A stretch of 64,000 nucleotides of DNA from Okapia johnstoni (Eukaryota; Chordata; Mammalia; Artiodactyla; Giraffidae), in NCBI GenBank assembly GCA_024291935.2, contig CM044316.1, positions 77,950,501 through 78,014,500 of the forward strand, in the 5' to 3' direction. How positions within the stretch are numbered: position 1 is the first letter of the stretch; each line of letters begins with the position of its first letter. The notes under the pieces were generated by a model, which saw nothing but the letters and a program-made list of their open reading frames with translations, was not told where the DNA came from and ran no database searches. Both the position numbers and the translations under genes were made by a program. Shown here one piece after another: positions 46,207 to 57,800 of this stretch.

Positions 46207-47081
46207 AACCTCCACATTCAAGGAAAGCAGTGATGTGATCAGACAGTGCCAGGGCCCTTTGATCATCTTATACCTTCTCAATCTTTATATTAAAAAAAAA
46301 AATCTTAGCTACTACATGAACCATGTGAAATACCAGAACTCCTGTAGTGTTAACAAGGAATAAAGATCTTGCACCAGATGGTGCCTCTTGTCTCCATCTA
46401 TCTCTAGCCCAAACAGTCTGCCAGAGTTTTGAAGAAAAATACGATGTGATCGCGTTGCAAAGTATATGAAGTAACAGTATGAAAAGTAATCTGGCTCAAG
46501 CAATGGAACCCAGAAGGAAGGGGATTATTATGACTCTTTGAGCCCGGGAGTGAGGGTACCGCTAGCTCTGAATTTTAGTCTGTAAAACAAATGGTGTACC
46601 CAGGCACAGCTGAAGGGTGAGCATCACACTGAGATATCTCTTTGTGTCTCTACAATGTGATGATATCAGTCAATATGGTTGAAATTTCAGGGATTCATCT
46701 GGATATTTTGTTTATATAAAACAGAGTAAACAGTTTGATGACTTTTAAAAAGCTTACTAGCCGTAAAGGGAGAGTTCACAGGAGAACTTAACTGTTTAAT
46801 ATTTATTACTATATTGCCCTGCGGTTATGGGTTTGGCCATCTTGGTGATGAGATCTTTGGTACAGTTTGTGTGTCCCCTTTGCAGAACATTCTTAAAAAT
46901 GTTTAAAAGAAGCTTGGATGTGTCTTTTGTTTGTTTGTTGTTTCTCTGCTTTCCCATGTGACTTTTGTGGCCACAATATTTTCAGGTATTCTCCTGCCTT
47001 CTAATACATTGATCATGGTACTATTACCTCTTTGCCAAAAGATCTTTGAATATTTTATCTTTGGTGTTTTAGTATCTTTGT
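46207..47081. other. Interval upstream of the candidate exon (minus sense)
   Basis: No second exon recognised. Short minus-strand open frames at 46312-46503 lack matching splice sites. Confidence 0.4.
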
Positions 47082-47243
47082 TGTTGTTCAGTCTCTAAGT
47101 CATGCCCAACTCTTCATGACCCCATGGACTGCAGCATGCCAGGCTTCCCTGTCCTTCACTGTCTCCCTGAGTTTGTGCAAACTCATGTCCATTGAATTAG
47201 TGATATCATCCAACAATCTAATCCTTGGTCGCCCCCTTCTCCT
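47082..47243 (-). mobile_element. BovB 3' end, very short
   Basis: 'gttgttgttcagtctctaag' to 'tggtcgcccccttctccta'. About 160 bases of the extreme 3' end only. Confidence 0.9.
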
Positions 47244-47664
47244 AACATCTGTGTAATTATAAAGCATTTTGTGATCAGAGATTATTTAATGGGAAAGTAA
47301 ATAGCTTTTCAGGTCTTTCCTAGATACAACTCATTTGAACAATTAATTTAGGTGTGTATTTACTTTTGGTGCTTGGACTAGAAGTGCCAAGAAAATCATG
47401 GTGATTTAATAGAAGGCAGCTCATTGGTCCTAGTCAGAGTGTGATCAGAAGACTGAATCAGATAAGCAAACTGGTAAAAGGTCTATGATGAGACCCAGAA
47501 ATTGAGAGTCATCATTTAGAAATTTCCATAGCAATTTGATATAATTGTGACATCCAAGCAGGTGATCACTTTCTGAGAAACTCATTTTGTCTCAGTTTAC
47601 CAAAGTTTCAGTCCATTATAGATTGGAGGAAATAAAAACTGTGTTCACTACCACAGATAGTTTA
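47244..47664. other. Intergenic sequence, nothing recognised
   Basis: No feature seen. Confidence 0.45.
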
Positions 47665-47676
47665 AGAAGCACCACT

Positions 47677-47954
47677 TGATTTTTATTTATTTTTTGATTG
47701 AAGTGTAGTTGTTCCAACGTTGTGTTAGTGTCTGGTAAAGTGATTCAGTATTTATCTGTTTACATGTAATTTTTTTCATATTGTTTTCCATTATAGTTTA
47801 TTACAGGATATTGAATAGAGTTACCTGTGCTCTATAGTAGGTCCTAGTTTATTTTATACGTAGTATCTGGTGTCTGCTAATCCCCAAATCCTAATTTATT
47901 CCTCTCCCATCCCTTTTCCCCTTTGGTAACCACAGTTTTCTTTCTGTGTCTGTG
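47677..47954 (-). mobile_element. Artiodactyl L1 3' end with 12-bp TSD
   Basis: Complement of the same L1 3' region as at 395-800: 'gtgtctggtaaagtgattca', 'ttttccattatagtttatta', 'gagttacctgtgctctatag', 'ccctttggtaaccacagttt'. AGAAGCACCACT at 47665-47676 recurs exactly at 47955-47966. Confidence 0.9.
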
Positions 47955-47966
47955 AGAAGCACCACT

Positions 47967-49006
47967 GTAGAGTTCATAATTTCATTTTATGTAAGATGGA
48001 TCAAAATAGAGACAATGAATCCACCCACAGCAAGGAGGTTAGAGCAGTCATCTACTTATGCATTAACCCTTACTCAGGAGCTTCAACCATAGTTGTGAAA
48101 GGAAAGGGATCTTGGAAGTGCTATGCAGGAGAAGCAAGAGGATGCAGTCCTGAACTGAACGGGCTGTGTGACACAGAGGCACATACTTCCCCCATATCAG
48201 CCTGGTGGGTGTTGCTCCCAACAGAGATAGGAAAGCCTCGTTGGAAATAGAACCTTGGCAACACCAGGAATTCTGGTTTTTCAGTTTTAAGTTAAGTGAT
48301 GGAAAGACATCTATTTAGAAATTGACAGTAAACCATGAAAGACTGTGGACCTCAGCTAAAGAGTTCAATACTAGAAACTTAGAACAGATGGGAAATTCTC
48401 CCTGATAGTTTTATTGAGAAAGAGGTTCCCTTCTTCACATTTTCTGATGTTTGAAATGACAGTATTTGCAGCATTCCTCCTTTTTCCTTATAAGGTAGAT
48501 GTAATACATGGAAGTGGGTGAAGGATACATGCTTGGGTCACTCTTACCTTTGCAGGACGTGTTGACATGTTCCAGACACTGAAAAAATGCCATTGCTGGT
48601 AGCGGATAATAAAAGTGGCAAAGCCTGATTAGTAATGATGTATCTCAATGATGTTCTAAGTGAAATATTTTTTGGTATCTCAGATTTGAATTTTGTCAAA
48701 GAAATAATAATAGAAATTATCTTCAGGTTATTTCTATAAAAGCTGTTCGTTTTTCTCCTTGAACGTTTGAATAGAGTTGAAATGATGTTATTTGTGGTAG
48801 CAATAGTATTACTGTGATTTCTTATTTCTAATTTTACTACTAATATTAATGATATTGTTAATTTATTTAAAACCCTCTAAGTTTTTAGGGTTCTTATAGA
48901 CTCTAATAATGATCCATGTAGAAAAACCACTTATATTGTTTCTTCTGTGGAAAATCTATTTCAGAATTGTGACTAGAGGAATCAGTGACACTTCATATAA
49001 TTCATG
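47967..49006. other. Intergenic sequence, nothing recognised
   Basis: AT-rich in the second half. A plus-strand open frame at 47996-48250 has no other support. Confidence 0.45.
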
Positions 49007-49075
49007 GTATGTGCATGCACGCATGCGCGTGCACGTGTGCACACACACACACACACACACTCACACACACACAAA
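49007..49075. repeat. CG/CA-rich alternating purine-pyrimidine tract
   Basis: 49007-49060 alternates strictly for 54 bases: a mixed TG/CA/CG part with four CpG, then (CA)n; an interrupted CA tract continues to about 49075. Such tracts are the classic Z-DNA-forming type. The CG part contains a CACGTG E-box at 49032-49037. Confidence 0.88.
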
Positions 49076-49485
49076 CACGTAACTACCATATGGTCTCTTT
49101 TGACTTCTTGGTGTAGGTAGTAAAAAAATTGTTGAGGCTCAGGTAAGCATTCATCTCTCTAGGTCTTGGAGATATAGGAGTTCACCCAAAATGTAATGTG
49201 GATTCTTTGTTCTTGAGGTATATATTATAGCTGTGTTGATGTCTCATTTGGAAAGGAGTTCATGTCATCTTATTATTAATATTATTTATTTTTAGTCAAA
49301 TACCTAGCCCATTCCCATTTTAGCTCTGGTGCCCAAGGAAGAGGCACAACTCCACTTGCTGCTGGGCTCCAAGGGGAATGGGGATTGCAATAATATCTCT
49401 CCCTGAACTTTGGGAAGCTTGCCAAGTGTGAACCTGACATTGAACAAATGGCAGAGGCCAAGACAATGTCAGCTAAATAATCTCC
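49076..49485. other. Intergenic sequence, nothing recognised
   Basis: No feature seen before the left TSD of the next SINE at 49486-49494. Confidence 0.45.
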
Positions 49486-49494
49486 CTTTCAGCT

Positions 49495-49709
49495 TATTAG
49501 GGCTTCCCTAGTGGCTCAGATGGTAAAGAATCTGTCTGTAATGCAGGAGACCCAGGTTTGATCCCTGGGTTGGGAAGATCCCCTGGAGAAGGGCATAGCA
49601 ACCCTCTCCAGTATTCTTGCCTGGAGAATCCCATTGACAGAGGAGCCTGGTGGACTACAGTCGATGGGGTTGCAAAGAATCAGACATGACTGGGCGACAA
49701 ATACTTTGA
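49495..49709 (+). mobile_element. Bov-tA SINE with TSD
   Basis: Head 'gggcttccctagtggctcag' to tail 'cagacatgactgggcgacaa'. CTTTCAGCT at 49486-49494 recurs at 49710-49718. Confidence 0.95.
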
Positions 49710-49718
49710 CTTTCAGCT

Positions 49719-51456
49719 GAACACATAGAAAATGCATAGGCAAAGTTGTAATTTCCATTTTTTTTTCCTCTGTTTCTTCTTGACCATCCTTCTGAAACTT
49801 GCCATTGGCTCTCCTTTTCATGGGTTTGTGTTGTTCCCTCTGTGTGGGCATCTTTGAGGAGCAAGGAGGGCCTGCTTACTCCCTGCACATCACTCGGGCT
49901 GTCGTTGCCCTGGCTGGGTATCTCAGTGCGATTGCATCTCTATTCATCTACTGACAGAAGTGGCAGTGGTGCAGACACGGGTATTTGTTATTGAAACAAA
50001 GCGTGTGGTGTTAGAGATTTGTATGCAAAACCTTCACAACAAAACTAAGTAGCTGTTTACTTTAAATATGCCAATTAACTGTTACTAATGTACAGTGCAC
50101 TTCTAGGTTAAGGATGATTGATAGTAACATGCAGTGAAATGTTCTTAAACTGCAGTCAGGAAATGTAAATGTACAAAATGGAAAGAACCAGCGGCTGACA
50201 GCACTAGTTACATGTTTCAAAACAACACTTTCAAATTGTTCCTTTATTGTTCTTTCATCATGTCTTGGTTCTGCACTTCCACAGCCTGGTAGCCAACAAT
50301 GTACTAAGAAAGTTTCAGAAAAGAAAATGTTTTCTTATGAAGTAAACATCATGGGCCTAATCTCATTTGTTTCACTCAGGCAGAACTCTTAGGAACCACA
50401 GTGGGAGTTTTGCTTGACTGAAGAGAATAGCCTTGTCTCTTTTAAATGTCTGACATGGAATCTGTTGCTATTACAAAACTAATTAAAAGGAGAAATGACT
50501 TCTCCTTTGGTTGCTATGTCCTGTCTCAGCAGACAGTCACTTCTTCATTGACTCTAAACCAGCACCACCCAAAAGTAATACAACCAAAGCCACAAATGCT
50601 AGCCACATATTTTTAAATTTCCTAGGAGACAAGTTTTAAAAAGTAAAAAGAAACAGGTGACATTAATTTTAATAGCATTTTACTGAATGCAATCTATCTA
50701 GACTCTTCATCATTTTACAATGGGATCAATATAAAATAAGGTATCTTGCATTTTTTTTCTTCATACTAAGTCTTTGAAATTTGGTGTATTTTATGCTTAG
50801 TCAGAAGAATGGGCTTATGCCAATTCGGAAGAACCATATCTCAAGTTTCTGGTAGTTTTCCATGGCCAGTATCTACTATAAGAAACAGCACAGCTCTAAG
50901 TGGCATCATCTGAAGATTGGTGTAGTGTCCTTGATTAAAATGTTCCCTTTGGATAGTCAGGAAAAGCTGGATATGCATCCTGAGACAACACCATGATGCA
51001 ATTGCTGTTCAATTCCACCAATTACTGTTAAAGCCGGACGTTTTGTTGTGGAAAGATTAAATTCATAAACTCAGTCAGCTGACTTAACGATTTTATAAAG
51101 CTCCCTGGCTGTTAAAATAATAAAATGTTTGTGCCAGGGATACTATATAAATATTCTAAAAATCTCAAAGGAATACAGGGAATTACTTTAAAAATATAAT
51201 ATCAAAGGCCTTTTGATATACACCATTGAAATGTCAGTTGAATGTTTTTATGATACGTTTTATATTCCTCACAACAATGAAAGTTGGGTGTGTATTGTTA
51301 GAAAAGCAATTAAGTGCAGATATTGTCAAGTAAACCCTCTAAGAAGGGAAAAACTAGATCTGATAATTCCAGTTAATTATTTATTAACACAAACTATAAA
51401 TTAAAAAACACAATGCAAACATGATTAAGCAGAAATTGAACATCCAACAAGGGAGG
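49719..51456. other. 1.7 kb interval without recognised repeats
   Basis: A T9 run lies near 49757. No gene, MIR or L2 that I can support. Confidence 0.45.
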
Positions 51457-51682
51457 AGGGCTTCCCAGGTGGTTCTAGGGGTAAAGAACCTGCCTGCCAG
51501 TGCAGGAGACATAAGAGTTACCGGTTCGAACCCTGGGTTGGGAAGATCCCCTGGTGAAGGGCTCAGCAACCCACTCCAGTATTCTTGCCTGGAGAATCCC
51601 AAGGACAGAGGAGCCTGGCGGGCTATACTCTACGGGGTCACAAAAAGTCGGACACGACTGAAGCGATTTAGCACGGAGGCAT
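51457..51682 (+). mobile_element. Bov-tA SINE
   Basis: 'gggcttcccaggtggttcta', then 'accggttcgaaccctgggtt' with an intact B box (GGTTCGAACCC), tail 'cggacacgactgaagcgatt'. Followed within about 50 bases by a BovB tail in the other orientation. Confidence 0.94.
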
Positions 51683-51734
51683 GCAATTGACTTTTCCAAA
51701 GTCAGTTTGTCTTAACTTGAGGTCTCCTGTGTGC

Positions 51735-52204
51735 TCAGTTCAGGTCAGTCGCTCATTCGTGTCATACTCTTTGCGACCCCATGGACTGCAGCACGCCAGG
51801 CCTCCCTGTCCATCACCAACTCCCAGAGTTTACCCAAACTCATGTCCATTGAGTCAATAATGCCACCCAACCATCTCATCCTCTGTCGTCCCCTTCTCCT
51901 CCTGCCCTCAATCTTTCCCAGCATCAGGGTCTTTTCCAATGAGTCAGCTCTTTGCATCAGGTGGCCAAAGTATTGGAGTTTCAGCTTCAGCATCAGTCCT
52001 TCCAATGAACACTCAGGACTGATCTCCTTTAGGATGGACTGGTTGGATCTCCTTGCAGTCCAAGGACTCTCAAGAGTCTTCTCCAACACCACAGTTCAAA
52101 AGCATCAATTTTTCGGTGCTCAACTTTCTTTATAGTCCAGCTCTCACATCCATACATGACCACTGGACAAACCATAGCCTTGACTAGACGGACCTTTGTT
52201 GGCA
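51735..52204 (-). mobile_element. BovB 3' end
   Basis: 'gctcagttcaggtcagtcgc' to 'ctagacggacctttgttggc'. Well preserved: the minus strand encodes [15 protein letters not shown] and the basic [15 protein letters not shown] stretch in one frame, with a one-base deletion near 52062 shifting the upstream part. Confidence 0.95.
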
Positions 52205-52958
52205 CACTGGTAAATACCAGTGTGGAGGTAAGCGACAACAACAGTGACAGTAATAGCAACACAGGTAATGCCATATTTGTTCAGATTTGGGCAAGACATT
52301 TGTGCGAGGAGCAGCCCCCAAAACAAACCACAATAAGGTGGTCCTCAGAAGTACTGAAATACTCTCTGTGTGTAGTTTTTGAAGACTCCCAGGGAACTGT
52401 GGAAAGTCCTCTCCCCTTCTCTGCTCTGGCTGCCCTTCCCAGACTTCCATGTCGGCTGACTTTCCAGTGGATTCAGCCAGTGGGAAACCCCAGTTGGAGA
52501 GTAAAGTGCTGGAGGAAGGGGGGGAGCCAGATGATTTTCCCGGTTTCTCTGTGCTTAGGGTGATATCTCTGGAAATGCCTCAGGTTGTGTCTTCTCTGTA
52601 TGTGCAGCTCCCGTTCTACATTCCTATCCCAATTCCATCTTCCACTGGGTGATCCTAAGACTTGACCCTGGTCTCACAGGCTTTTCCCTTTTCCCTTCTA
52701 ACCTAGAAGTCTCAGTAATTTCCTGCTATTTCTAATCTCTGGGTTAACTCATTTTAACTCACCAATCCCCAGTTGAGTGAGTCTTTCTGCTTCTATGTAA
52801 CCAATTCCTTCTATTTAAATCTGTCCCCTTGCTTGTTGCAAATACTCTATGCCCACCAGTTGAACTGTGACAAAATAGAGATTCTGGAAACAAACATGAG
52901 CCAATTTCAAGATAAATTACCAAGCAGATTGCTTACGTGCACCCCAAAGGAAGCAGTG
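52205..52958. other. GC-richer block, possible unrecognised old repeat
   Basis: Part of 52440-52700 ('gattcagccagtgggaaacc', 'tatctctggaaatgcctcag', 'aatctctgggttaactca') recalls an old dispersed mammalian repeat whose name I cannot give. It is not a recognised gene. Confidence 0.35.
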
Positions 52959-52959
52959 A

Positions 52960-53470
52960 TCATTAAGAGCCAACATGAGTTTCTTAAGTGCAATCGTGAC
53001 CGGTTCACTTTGCTTATTTAATTGGTGGTGGAAGAAATACTGGCATTAGTACATGAGCAAGGACTTTGAAGTGATCTCTCATGATGGGCTTGTGGTTAAT
53101 AGACACATGTGTGCTAGATGATACAGATTTAACCAGGTTTATAGGCTCTACTGGAAAATACCTAGAGGGAAACATGGCTGCCTTTCAATATTTGAAGAGG
53201 GATTAGATTAGATCTTTGAAATACTAGCGGCTAGAGCCAGGATCAATGTTTGAAGTTCAAGGAATCTGATTTTGGCTCAGTAAAGGGGAATGCATTCTAA
53301 GAATCAGAGTTCTTCAGAAATGGAATAGGCTGTCTGTTAGGAAGACAATTTTGCCCCTAGTTATAGCCATAGATTTTATCTGTGAAGAATGGAGTGAAAG
53401 GGATTCTTGTATTGAACTTGAAATAGATCATTCCTTGTGTTTCTTCCAACTGTGAAAGCTTAAGAAGTTA
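52960..53470 (+). mobile_element. Ancient CR1/L3-like LINE fragment
   Basis: Ordered resemblance to an old mammalian LINE: 'aagagccaacatgagtttct' (RT region), 'gatctctcatgatgggcttg', 'gtgctagatgatacagattt', then the 3' part 'gaagagggattagattagat', 'gccaggatcaatgtttgaag', 'gattttggctcagtaaagg', 'agaaatggaataggctgtct'. Internal deletion is likely near 53150. Exact family (CR1/L3 or another early LINE) is uncertain. Confidence 0.55.
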
Positions 53471-53639
53471 TGAGTTTGTTGTTCAGTCCATGATTCCTTA
53501 CTCTGCCTTCTTTACGGTCCAGCTCTGGGATTTTTTAAATCCCAGTTTATAAAAGCATAAAAATATTAGTTTTCAGTTCAAAAAGAAGATGTTTTTCTCT
53601 AATTATGAGAAAATCAGCATTTTAAAAATTATTTTAAAA

Positions 53640-53718
53640 TATTTATTATCTTTTTTATTGATGTATAGTTATTTACAATATGATACTAGTTTCTGGTATA
53701 CAGCATACTGATTCATTT
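53640..53718 (-). mobile_element. L1 3' end remnant
   Basis: 'ttttttattgatgtatagtt', 'atttacaatatgatactag', 'tttctggtatacagcatact' is the complement of an artiodactyl L1 extreme 3' end. It is cut by a second L1 tail at about 53719. Confidence 0.7.
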
Positions 53719-53830
53719 TTTTTAATTAATTTATTTTTTATTGAAGGGTAATTGCTTTACAGAATTTTGCTGGTTTTTGTCGAACCTCAACATGAATCAG
53801 CCATAGGTATATACGTATATCCCCTCCCTG
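53719..53830 (-). mobile_element. Bovine-type L1 3' end, nested in the previous L1
   Basis: 'ttattgaagggtaattgctt', 'acagaattttgctggttttt', 'aacctcaacatgaatcagcc' and 'atatcccctccct' are the complement of the ruminant L1 3' UTR. Two L1 tails lie in the same orientation, the younger within or against the older. Confidence 0.8.
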
Positions 53831-53858
53831 AAAATCAGCATATTATAAAGGGTGTAAG

Positions 53859-54128
53859 GGCTTCCCTGCTGGTCCAGTGGTTAAGAATCCACCTTGTAGT
53901 GCAGGAGACACCAGTTCGATCCCTGGTCTGGGAAGATCCCACATGCCATAGAGCAGCTAAGCCCGTGCACCACAGCTACTGAGCCTGCCTACCTAGAACC
54001 CATGCTCCACAACAAGAGAAGTCATTGCAATGAGAAGCCCACACACTACGATGAAGAGTAGCCCCTGAGCTCCACAACTAGAGAAAGCCTGAGCGCATCA
54101 ATGAAGACCCACCACAGCCAAAAGTAAC
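53859..54128 (+). mobile_element. CHR-type cetartiodactyl SINE
   Basis: 'gggcttccctgctggtccag', 'gtgcaggagacaccagttcg', 'gaagatcccacatgccatag', then the CHR-specific body 'tgctccacaacaagagaagt' and 'gaagacccaccacagcc'. Confidence 0.87.
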
Positions 54129-54517
54129 AGAAAGAAAGGAAGACATCTTTAAGAAAAGAGAGAGAACAAAAGTATCAGCAAATACTGTGTAAATATAATC
54201 ATGATGGATATATATTTAGAGGTTGAAGAAATATATATACAAGAAAATTTAAAGTGAGGAATGGCATCAGTTTTGTGTAGGTTAGCTGCTAAGACAAAAC
54301 CTAAAAAAGTTTTTGTAGAAGATGAAATTTTTGGCAGAAATTATTATCCCTTGCTTGGACAGAAAACAGTTGAACTTCAGTTGTAGTCAATTAATCAGTC
54401 ATTCAAAAAGCCTTCATCAAACACATGCTATATGTTTAGTATCAGAGATAGCCATAAACAAAAATTTTAATCAGGGGAAGTTGTATTCTTATCTCTTTTT
54501 CTCTGCACTTGACAATT
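54129..54517. other. AT-rich spacer, nothing recognised
   Basis: A/G-rich text follows the CHR tail (54120-54180), then AT-rich sequence. Confidence 0.45.
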
Positions 54518-54709
54518 CAGTGGTCCCCAACCTTTTTGGCATCAGGGACCAGTTCCGTGGAGGACAGATTTTCCATGGACTGGGGCTGGAGGGATAGTTT
54601 CGGAATGATGCAAGCACATTCCATTTATTGCTCGCTTTATTTCTATTATTATTACATCCACTCCACCTCAGATCCTCAGGCATTAGATCCTAGATATTGG
54701 GGATCCCTG
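54518..54709. mobile_element. hAT-type non-autonomous DNA transposon
   Basis: Left end CAGTGGTCCCCAACC and right end complement of GGGGATCCCTG; body 'tttggcatcagggaccagtt' and 'cctcagatcctcaggcatta'. Same family as 41050-41239. The flanking 8-mers no longer match convincingly. Confidence 0.72.
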
Positions 54710-54940
54710 CACGACATGATGTTGTGTGTTTGAAAAATTTCCAGTGGCTTCCAATCCTCTACCTTTTACTTTTCAGGAATGGATCTGAGAAAATATTTTG
54801 CAGTAAGACACAGAATATATCCTAAGTAACACTACTTGTTGAATAGAGGTATGAATGAATGAAAGCCTGAGTAAACTTTTATCAAGAGGATTTCATTCTC
54901 TTGTTCTGATGAACATCTTTTGGGTTCCTATTATACACAA
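54710..54940. other. Spacer, nothing recognised
   Basis: No feature seen. Confidence 0.45.
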
Positions 54941-55138
54941 GGGCTTCCCAGGTGCTTCAGCAGTGATGAATCCACTTGCCAATTCAGTAGACGTGGGTTC
55001 AATCCCTGGGTTGGGAAGATCCCCTGGAGTAGGATATGGCAACCCACTCGAGTATTCTTGCCTGGGAAATCCCATGGACAAGAGAAGCCTGATAGGCTAC
55101 AGCCCATGAGGTTGCAAAAGATTCGGGCACATTATAAA
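54941..55138 (+). mobile_element. Bov-tA SINE, diverged
   Basis: 'gggcttcccaggtgcttcag', 'acgtgggttcaatccctggg', 'tataggctacagcccatga'-type body and 'gcaaaagattcgggcac' tail. More diverged than most copies here. Confidence 0.9.
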
Positions 55139-57497
55139 GAAAACGCTGAATGAATAACCCATTGTCTCCACTTACAAAAATCTCCAGGATCGTGATGATA
55201 GTTCCACACACACAGAGCTAATTTTAACACAACATGGTAAGTGCTGTGCTACAGGTATTAACACAATGCTATGGTAACACAGAGGAGCATGAGATTGATT
55301 TGTTAATTCAGCTGCAGTGGGGATTGGGTGAAAGGAAGGAGCTGATAGGGGAAAAGCTTCAGATAAGGAATGTTGCTGAAACTGAGGCTAAAGGAAAAAA
55401 ATATTTCTTCCCAGATAAAGGAGTAAGCAGCAGAGAGAGTTTGCATGGAGCCTTAAAAGGGTTTCCTTTTTAACAGCTGCAGGTTTCTGCTGGCATTAAC
55501 CAGGGGTTAAAGCACCACTGTGGAAGTTTAAGGAGACATTGTCTGTAATAGACTCTTCACAGGAAGTTGCTTATTCTCCCATGTAGGGTCAGCCTGGTCC
55601 ATTACTCTGCTATGTACTTGTATATTAACAGTGGCTTAATGATTACTCGGAATGGTCTGATAAATTCGGTAAGTAATGCATCTTGAGTTTTTAGGTTTCA
55701 AACAGAAATACTCAGTTGAAGCCTTCTGCATTCATTCTTCCTTTCAAAGTTAACCTGTACAGGCTCATTTTTCAGCAAGGTGTTCACTTTATAAATGTAA
55801 ACTCATATGCAGCACGACATACAATAATATTAATGTACTACTCACAAGATTTTTTTTTTTTAACTTGTATTTATAGCTTCAGTGGTCTCCTAGCACTCCG
55901 ATCTTTTAACACATACCAACTTTTATGGCAGCTCACAAAGCAATGGTACCTCCCACTTCTGCTTTTATTCTCCAGGGCAGAAGTATTGAAAGGAAAACTT
56001 TTAGGCCAAAAGAAATAAGGTCAAGAGACTGGATAGTCAGGCTCATGTGGAGTTGCTACCCAAAATCTACTTGAAGGATCAAACTTCAGATTTCAATAGC
56101 TAAAGCCTGAAGAATTTCTCTAATGAACTGGAAACAATTGGTAAAAGCAAACACTTAGGAAAAGATTAGTTTCAGCTAGGAAGATGTTATAGTCAGAGCC
56201 TCCCAAGGATTATTAATTTGTAAATAATGTACATAAACTTTTAATTTAGCTTTCAATTTTACTGGTGTTGAAACCTTGTTCTACTTTGGATCTACTGATT
56301 TTTCCATTCCAGAGTCAGTGCCACTTTTAAAGGGTGGTTTAAAAACCAATAATTTAATCCACATTCCGCTAAAACTTTTAGTAGAAGTTTCTTACTCAGA
56401 TGTATTTTTTTTTTTGCTTAAAAAAATCTGATTTTAATTGCCAAACTCATTTAAAAAAATCAATTCAATAAAAAAATGCTATGATTTTCCACTATTTTTT
56501 TTTCTTTCTTAAACTCAAGGGAAAACATGGATTAACAACAAAAAAAGTACCCCGTATAGAGTATTCTTTAATGTCTCCCTTTGGTGTTGTATGAAATCAA
56601 AACCAAATTGTTCAAGCCAGCTAAAAGGCTTCTTTTGAATTATCCAGAGTGCTTGTGTTTTGCTGTCATTTCTTGTGACGATTTTGTTTTGTTCCTCTGG
56701 TATGCACCATCATATTAACACATGCTAAGTAAGGGGCAGTTTTTAAAAATACATGCTTTGGTTGCTAAATGCGGCTCTACTTTTGTCTGGGCCAAAAATT
56801 ATCCTGGAGTTTCCATGAAGAATGGTTAAGCCAGGATGAGTAGAGGAGCACCTAAATGAGATGATCAGGTATTTGTTTGATAAACAAAGCCATTATTTTT
56901 GTGATTCTGCTCTTTTGAGGAGAATGTGATCTTTTCTTATTTGAATATCTTTACGATGCAAAAATATTTAGACAATTTAATGAAACCGATCAGAGAACTT
57001 GAGTCATTTGACTGCTTCTTGAGTTACATTACAATTTAGTTAAATGGTCTGGCTTCTAGAACTAACTGAAATCATCTCTAATATGGTCACTACTAGTAAA
57101 TGATCAGAAGGAAACGAACAGTACACAGTCATTCAAACAAGTCTTTAAGGAGAAATTTCCTTCCAACATTGCAAGTGTATTACTTAACACCTTTTTGGTT
57201 ATAATAACAGAGTTCCATGTTAGATTGGCTTCATTAAAACATAAGAATTTACTGTAAGGATACTTCACAGAGCACAAGGGCAGGAGGGCTCATGAGGGAC
57301 TCACTCTCCTTGAAATATTTTTCTTCATTCAAAATTTTCTGGCCAGAGGCCAAGTGTTAAATTTCCTGTGGTGTAACATAGCGTCTTCCTCTTTCTCTCT
57401 CATCTCAAGGTCTTATTCTTGAGTACTAGGTTCTCAGCCTTCCCTCTCTGCTTCTCTGCACCCTCTACTATCCACAGCTCCTCAATTTACATGTCCT
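55139..57497. other. 2.4 kb interval without recognised repeats
   Basis: AT-rich with T-runs at about 55851 and 56405. No gene recognised. Confidence 0.45.
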
Positions 57498-57553
57498 CTG
57501 TTTAGCAAAGTAGTCCTCAGTCCAGATTTGCAGGAAATAAAATCAATCAGAGC
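57498..57553. repeat. Left copy of a 56-bp duplication flanking a SINE
   Basis: Starts CTGTTTAGCAAAGTAGTC and ends AATCAATCAGAGC. It matches 57745-57800 at 53 of 56 positions (differences C/T, G/A, T/G). Confidence 0.95.
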
Positions 57554-57744
57554 CCTGGTGGCTCAGATGGTACAGAATCTGCCTGCAATGCAGGAGACCT
57601 GGGTTCAATCCCTCAGTCAGGAAGATTCCCTGGAGAAGGGCATGGCAACCCACTCCAGTATTCTTCCCTGGAGAATTCCACAGAGGAGCCTGGTGGGTAA
57701 CAGTCCATGGGATTGCAGAGTCAGACATGACTGAGCAACTAACA
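57554..57744 (+). mobile_element. Bov-tA SINE between the long duplicates
   Basis: 'cctggtggctcagatggtac' to 'gactgagcaactaaca'. It lacks the usual GGGCTTC start and a few internal bases. It sits exactly between the two 56-bp copies. Confidence 0.95.
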
Positions 57745-57800
57745 CTGTTTAGCAAAGTAGTCTTCAGTCCAGATTTACAGGAAAGAAAATCAATCAGAGC
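57745..57800. repeat. Right copy of the 56-bp duplication
   Basis: See 57498-57553. The copy boundaries coincide with the SINE ends, as for a TSD, but the length is several times the usual 7-20 bp. Confidence 0.95.

Noticed and set aside
47996..48250. 84-codon plus-strand open frame
   Set aside because: No recognisable domain, no splice context, composition unremarkable; consistent with a chance frame.
52156..52563. 135-codon plus-strand frame
   Set aside because: Begins antisense to a BovB tail and runs into unassigned sequence. No splice sites or homology.
55716..56018. 100-codon hydrophobic plus-strand frame
   Set aside because: Hydrophobicity follows from T-rich sequence. No start context, homology or splice signal.
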